The notes under the pieces: generated by a model
What the model was told of the DNA's origin: nothing
The model's input: only the letters and a program-made list of their open reading frames with translations
Databases searched by the model: none
Shown here: positions 37,809-39,873 of the stretch, in pieces
How the letters are laid out: the number at the start of each line of letters is the position of its first letter
Numbering within the stretch: the first letter of the stretch is position 1
Translations under genes and position numbers: made by a program
Assembly: GCA_023429995.1 (NCBI GenBank)
Contig: JAEZCE010000076.1
Coordinates: 1 to 39,873 of the forward strand
Length of the DNA stretch: 39,873 nt
Direction: 5' to 3'
DNA from: Bacillota bacterium
GTDB taxonomy: Bacteria; Bacillota; UBA4882; UBA8346

Positions 37809-38180
37809 ATGTCTCATCATTTTCCCCAACCTGTAGCGGTTAGCGAATTTGGCCGTAAAGCGCAGATCAATATCCGTTTATCGGACTTTGAGATTCCCCC
37901 CATGCAAGATATCCTTTTAATCGGAAAAAAAGCACCCATCGGACCGGAAGCCGTTCGCAGAATGGTTGATGCCATGTCGCCCGAACAATACGAAATCATA
38001 AGCCTGGAACATAACTTTTTTGAAGCGCTCGTGATTAAGAAGTCTTTATTAAAACAAATAGCGAAGGAAAAATTATTGCCCATTATTTTGGAAGAAGGAG
38101 AATTAATCGGCTCGGAAGAGTTGGTAATCAAAGCGCAGATCAATATTGTTTATGAAATAAACCGGAGTATTTCCTTGTAA
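37809..38180 (+). CDS. Unknown protein translationally coupled to a CBS-GGDEF cyclase
   Basis: 123 residues; I do not recognise the family. There is no signal peptide or membrane span. An N-terminal segment, VSEFGRKAQINIRLSDFEIPPMQDILLIGKKAPIG, is followed by helices (EAVRRMVDAMSPEQYEIISLEHNFFEALVIKKSLLKQIAKEKLLPIIL), then EEGELIGSEELVIKAQINIVYEI. The phrase KAQINI occurs twice, at about 17-22 and 110-115, hinting at two related strands or an internal duplication. The ribosome binding site is GAGGTG. Its stop overlaps the cyclase start (TAATG), so the two are made in fixed ratio and probably interact, for example as a ligand-binding or regulatory partner. That is inference. A weak TTGTGG / GATAAT promoter may lie in the 199-base gap upstream. 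Confidence 0.75.
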   Translation: MSHHFPQPVAVSEFGRKAQINIRLSDFEIPPMQDILLIGKKAPIGPEAVRRMVDAMSPEQYEIISLEHNFFEALVIKKSLLKQIAKEKLLPIILEEGELIGSEELVIKAQINIVYEINRSISL

Positions 38181-39004
38181 TGACTAGTATAAAAAAAATA
38201 ATGACCGATGGAGTAATTACAATAAGTCCCGACTGTTCGGTGCGCAAAGCAATCGCAATGATGGAACAGTATCAAATCGGATGTTTCCCCGTGGTGGAGA
38301 ACAATCAACTCTTAGGCCTGATTACTTCCAGGGACACCAGAATCAACCATCCAAACCGCTTGGTGGCCGACGCCATGAGTAAGAAGGTCATTACATTATC
38401 ATCCAAGGATTCGGTGTGGGAAGCGGAAAAACTTTTAAAACAATATAAAATCGAACATTTAATTGTCACGGAAGATAGCCATCTGGTGGGTGTGGTTACC
38501 AAGGCGCAACTATACGCTGAATTGGGGAAATATGTTGATTCCCTTACCGGTTTGTATACGGCTGATTTTCTTCGGCATAAAGCTTTGGAATTATTGCACG
38601 AAGGAAAGGAAATCACCATCATTTTTTTTGATGTAGACAACTTCGGAATGGTTAACAAAAATTTCGGCCATATCATCGGCGATGAAATCTTATGCAAGGT
38701 TGCTGAAATCCTATTCAATTCGATTGATGGAGAGACGGATTCCTTATGTCGTTATGCCGGTGACGAATTTTCAATCTTAACCATTAAACATTACCATGTG
38801 GCTTTGGATTTGACGGCACAGATAACGGATGCCCTCCGGACCGCAGACTGGCCCAATAATCTCAAGGTGACTTTGTCGAGCGGTATTGCCGGAGGAACAC
38901 CCATTACCGGCCATCACGAGGATTTCGTCAAACTTATCAATAAACTTATCAACAAAGCCAGTTTGGCTTCTACAAAAGCTAAACGCGAAAAAAACGTTTC
39001 TTAA
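38180..39004 (+). CDS. CBS-pair diguanylate cyclase (CBS-CBS-GGDEF)
   Basis: 274 residues, cytoplasmic. Two CBS motifs are at about 1-55 (IMTDGVITISPDCSVRKAIAMM, FPVVENNQLLGLITSRD) and 62-112 (AMSKKVITLSSKDSVWEAEKLL, LIVTEDSHLVGVVTK). They form a Bateman module that usually binds adenine nucleotides or SAM. The GGDEF domain, about 118-270, has DSLTGLYTADFLRHKA, FFDVDNFGMVNKNFGHIIGDEIL and CRYAGDEFSIL. The active-site signature is AGDEF (193-197), a variant seen in active cyclases. The product-inhibition RxxD is absent (GETD at 184-187), so feedback control by c-di-GMP is not expected at that site. The domain is slightly short at its end. It overlaps the upstream unknown gene by one base (TAATG). 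Its output may reach the c-di-GMP riboswitches in the pilin-like locus. Confidence 0.92.
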   Translation: MTSIKKIMTDGVITISPDCSVRKAIAMMEQYQIGCFPVVENNQLLGLITSRDTRINHPNRLVADAMSKKVITLSSKDSVWEAEKLLKQYKIEHLIVTEDSHLVGVVTKAQLYAELGKYVDSLTGLYTADFLRHKALELLHEGKEITIIFFDVDNFGMVNKNFGHIIGDEILCKVAEILFNSIDGETDSLCRYAGDEFSILTIKHYHVALDLTAQITDALRTADWPNNLKVTLSSGIAGGTPITGHHEDFVKLINKLINKASLASTKAKREKNVS

Positions 39005-39041
39005 ACCTAAAAGATGAAGTCTGCCGCCAAGGCGCGGGGGA

Positions 39042-39272
39042 CTACTTTCCCAACCTGTCGCCGATATTTCTCAAGGGTCTCAAAACCTTGCCAAACTTCA
39101 GGGGATGGCGCTCTTTAAAATAGCGTCGCCGCGCCACAAATCTCCCGACCATGATCGCTTTCGCAATCCATGGTATATTGGGGTTAAGCAGATTGTTCAA
39201 AAGCGCCCCATCCACCTTCAGCCAGATGTTTTGCAACCGTTTGGAGCGCCGGAGCATTTTCCCGGAATCCAT
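39042..39272 (-). CDS. Small basic hypothetical protein
   Basis: 76 residues, rich in Arg/Lys: MLRRSKRLQNIWLKVDGALLNNLLNPN, IPWIAKAIMVGRFVARRRYFKE, GKVLRPLRNIGDRLGK. One moderately hydrophobic helix, about 30-46, lies between basic segments. An AAGGA lies about 9 bases before the ATG at 39270-39272. No family is recognised. The gene lies 138 bases downstream of an orphan LexA box at 39410-39421 on this orientation. It could be a genuine small gene or the tail of a lost one. Confidence 0.4.
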   Translation of the reverse strand: MDSGKMLRRSKRLQNIWLKVDGALLNNLLNPNIPWIAKAIMVGRFVARRRYFKERHPLKFGKVLRPLRNIGDRLGK

Positions 39273-39409
39273 ACCATTTCATCCTTTTGACTTTAAATAA
39301 TAACGAAGCGCGCTACCGCCCAAAATGTTCCGACTCGGATTCCGCATCCTAAAAAGGCGTCACTATAAATAAGCAGAATGCGAAACATATGTTTGTTCTA
39401 TCATGCCAC

Positions 39410-39421
39410 GAACAAACGTTC
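39410..39421. promoter_or_regulatory. LexA (SOS) box
   Basis: CGAAC-AAAC-GTTCT matches the Bacillus LexA/DinR consensus CGAACRNRYGTTYG at 13 of 14 positions. A second, weaker palindrome AAACATATGTTT lies 20 bases away (39383-39394). The only candidate target inside the window is the small basic gene at 39042-39272. Confidence 0.55.
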
Positions 39422-39465
39422 TGGAAAAGGCCTCCGGTTAAAAAAAATAAAAGTCCATGCAGTGG

Positions 39466-39491
39466 CCCTCTCCCGTTTCGACGGGCGAGGG
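39466..39491. repeat. Perfect GC hairpin with UUCG/CGAA tetraloop
   Basis: CCCTC-t-CCCGT-TTCG-ACGGG-c-GAGGG: two 5-bp stems separated by a single mismatch and closed by a TTCG loop. No T-run follows on the plus strand. On the minus strand a T-rich stretch starts about 15 bases later (ATTTTTTTT). It could be a terminator or the core of a small RNA. The gap from 39273 to 39591 otherwise holds only the LexA box. Confidence 0.6.
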
Positions 39492-39570
39492 ATTATGATT
39501 GCCTATGTTTCGCCGCCCTGCTCCTTCCCATGCTCCAGCATAAGGTAGCGGGGGAACCGGCTTCTTCGGG

Positions 39571-39594
39571 TAAGCCCTAGAGATAGGGGCCTTA
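39571..39594 (-). terminator. Hairpin at the end of the DUF6809 pseudogene
   Basis: On the minus strand TAAGGCCCCTA-tctc-TAGGGCTTA begins at the stop codon. The stem is good but has no T-run after it. Confidence 0.35.
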
Positions 39595-39873
39595 CTTGAG
39601 CTCTCCGTTATTGCCGAGCACCTCCAGCATGATCAGAGCGCCGAGCTTAAAACCATATGCAAAGGAAGCGTAAGTTTCCATCACGCCTGAGTCGCAACCC
39701 AAATCCAAAAGCCCTTCCAGGGCCTTGTAATCTTCCACCGGGAGTCACTTTTGCAACGTTTGCTTGATATCGGATTTTTTTTGGTTTAAGGGACGATACT
39801 CGGGATCTTGGGGAACGATCCGTTCGAAGGGGAAGATATGGCCGTAAAATAATTCTTCCAGAATGGATTTCAT
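39592..39873 (-). pseudogene. DUF6809-family gene with an in-frame stop
   Basis: Begins at the last base of the window with MKSILEELFYGHIFPFERIVP and continues EYRPLNQKKSDIKQTLQK. A TGA follows at codon 43 (39745-39747), then the same frame goes on with LPVEDYKALEGLLDLGCDSGVMETYASFAYGFKLGALIMLEVL and stops at 39592. This is the full length (93 codons) of the small clostridial DUF6809 family, whose members start MKSILEELYYGNI and end with YGFKLG..ML(E)V. Only a single substitution interrupts it. The gene is therefore recently inactivated, or the codon is read through, or it is a sequencing error. These proteins are common near mobile elements. Function unknown. Confidence 0.75.

Noticed and set aside
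39389..39580. 63-codon plus-strand frame after the LexA box
   Set aside because: It runs through the TTCG hairpin, has no ribosome binding site and a Cys/Pro-rich random-looking product.

Overview
The window looks like a chromosomal segment of an endospore-forming Bacillota (Firmicutes) bacterium that also has an outer membrane. The Gram-positive-type signals are strong AGGAGG-like ribosome binding sites, a T-box leader on valS, a SleB-type cortex hydrolase, a Bacillus-type LexA box and tandem GEMM-I c-di-GMP riboswitches. The outer-membrane signals are a patatin-POTRA-barrel protein of the PlpD/FplA type and a large usher-like beta-barrel. A diderm lineage such as the Hydrogenispora/Limnochordia group would fit, but that placement is inference.

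Layout. 1-224: tail of an IS1595-family transposase. 721-5205: glnS and the patatin-barrel protein, both on the minus strand. 5336-11680: a minus-strand locus of three paralogous small secreted pilin-like proteins, a fourth unrelated small secreted protein, a two-domain chaperone-like protein and a 938-residue usher-like outer-membrane protein. The last pilin-like gene has its own promoter and two c-di-GMP riboswitches in series. 11829-13082: a decayed methyltransferase fragment, a metallo-beta-lactamase-fold hydrolase and a short alkyltransferase. 13248-15206 (plus): DUF5685, J-domain and zinc-ribbon membrane proteins. 15248-17657: a two-component system preceded by a small membrane peptide and a ladder of 11-bp phased repeats. 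17712-21869: tldD, tldE/pmbA and a C69 (secernin-like) dipeptidase. 22068-24345: a decaying dTDP-sugar locus (rfbA lacks its N-terminus, rfbB has two frameshifts) with gene debris and repeats. 24500-29144: pyrimidine-nucleoside phosphorylase, phosphopentomutase and a GGDEF-EAL protein. 29353-32559: valS with T-box and promoter. 32578-34970: an amino-acid racemase overlapping rarA. 35186-39004: SleB-like hydrolase, a secreted protein, a CheY-like receiver, a starch-binding-type domain protein, and an unknown protein coupled to a CBS-GGDEF diguanylate cyclase. 39042-39873: a small basic ORF, an orphan LexA box, a stable hairpin and a DUF6809 pseudogene.

How it fits together. The central observation is a candidate chaperone-usher-like surface-fibre or secretion system in a diderm Firmicute, with one pilin-like subunit placed under c-di-GMP riboswitch control. 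Two c-di-GMP enzymes (27099-29144 and 38180-39004) lie in the same window. That the secretion genes form a functional chaperone-usher system is inference from gene order, domain architecture and subunit paralogy. The riboswitches themselves are well supported by sequence.
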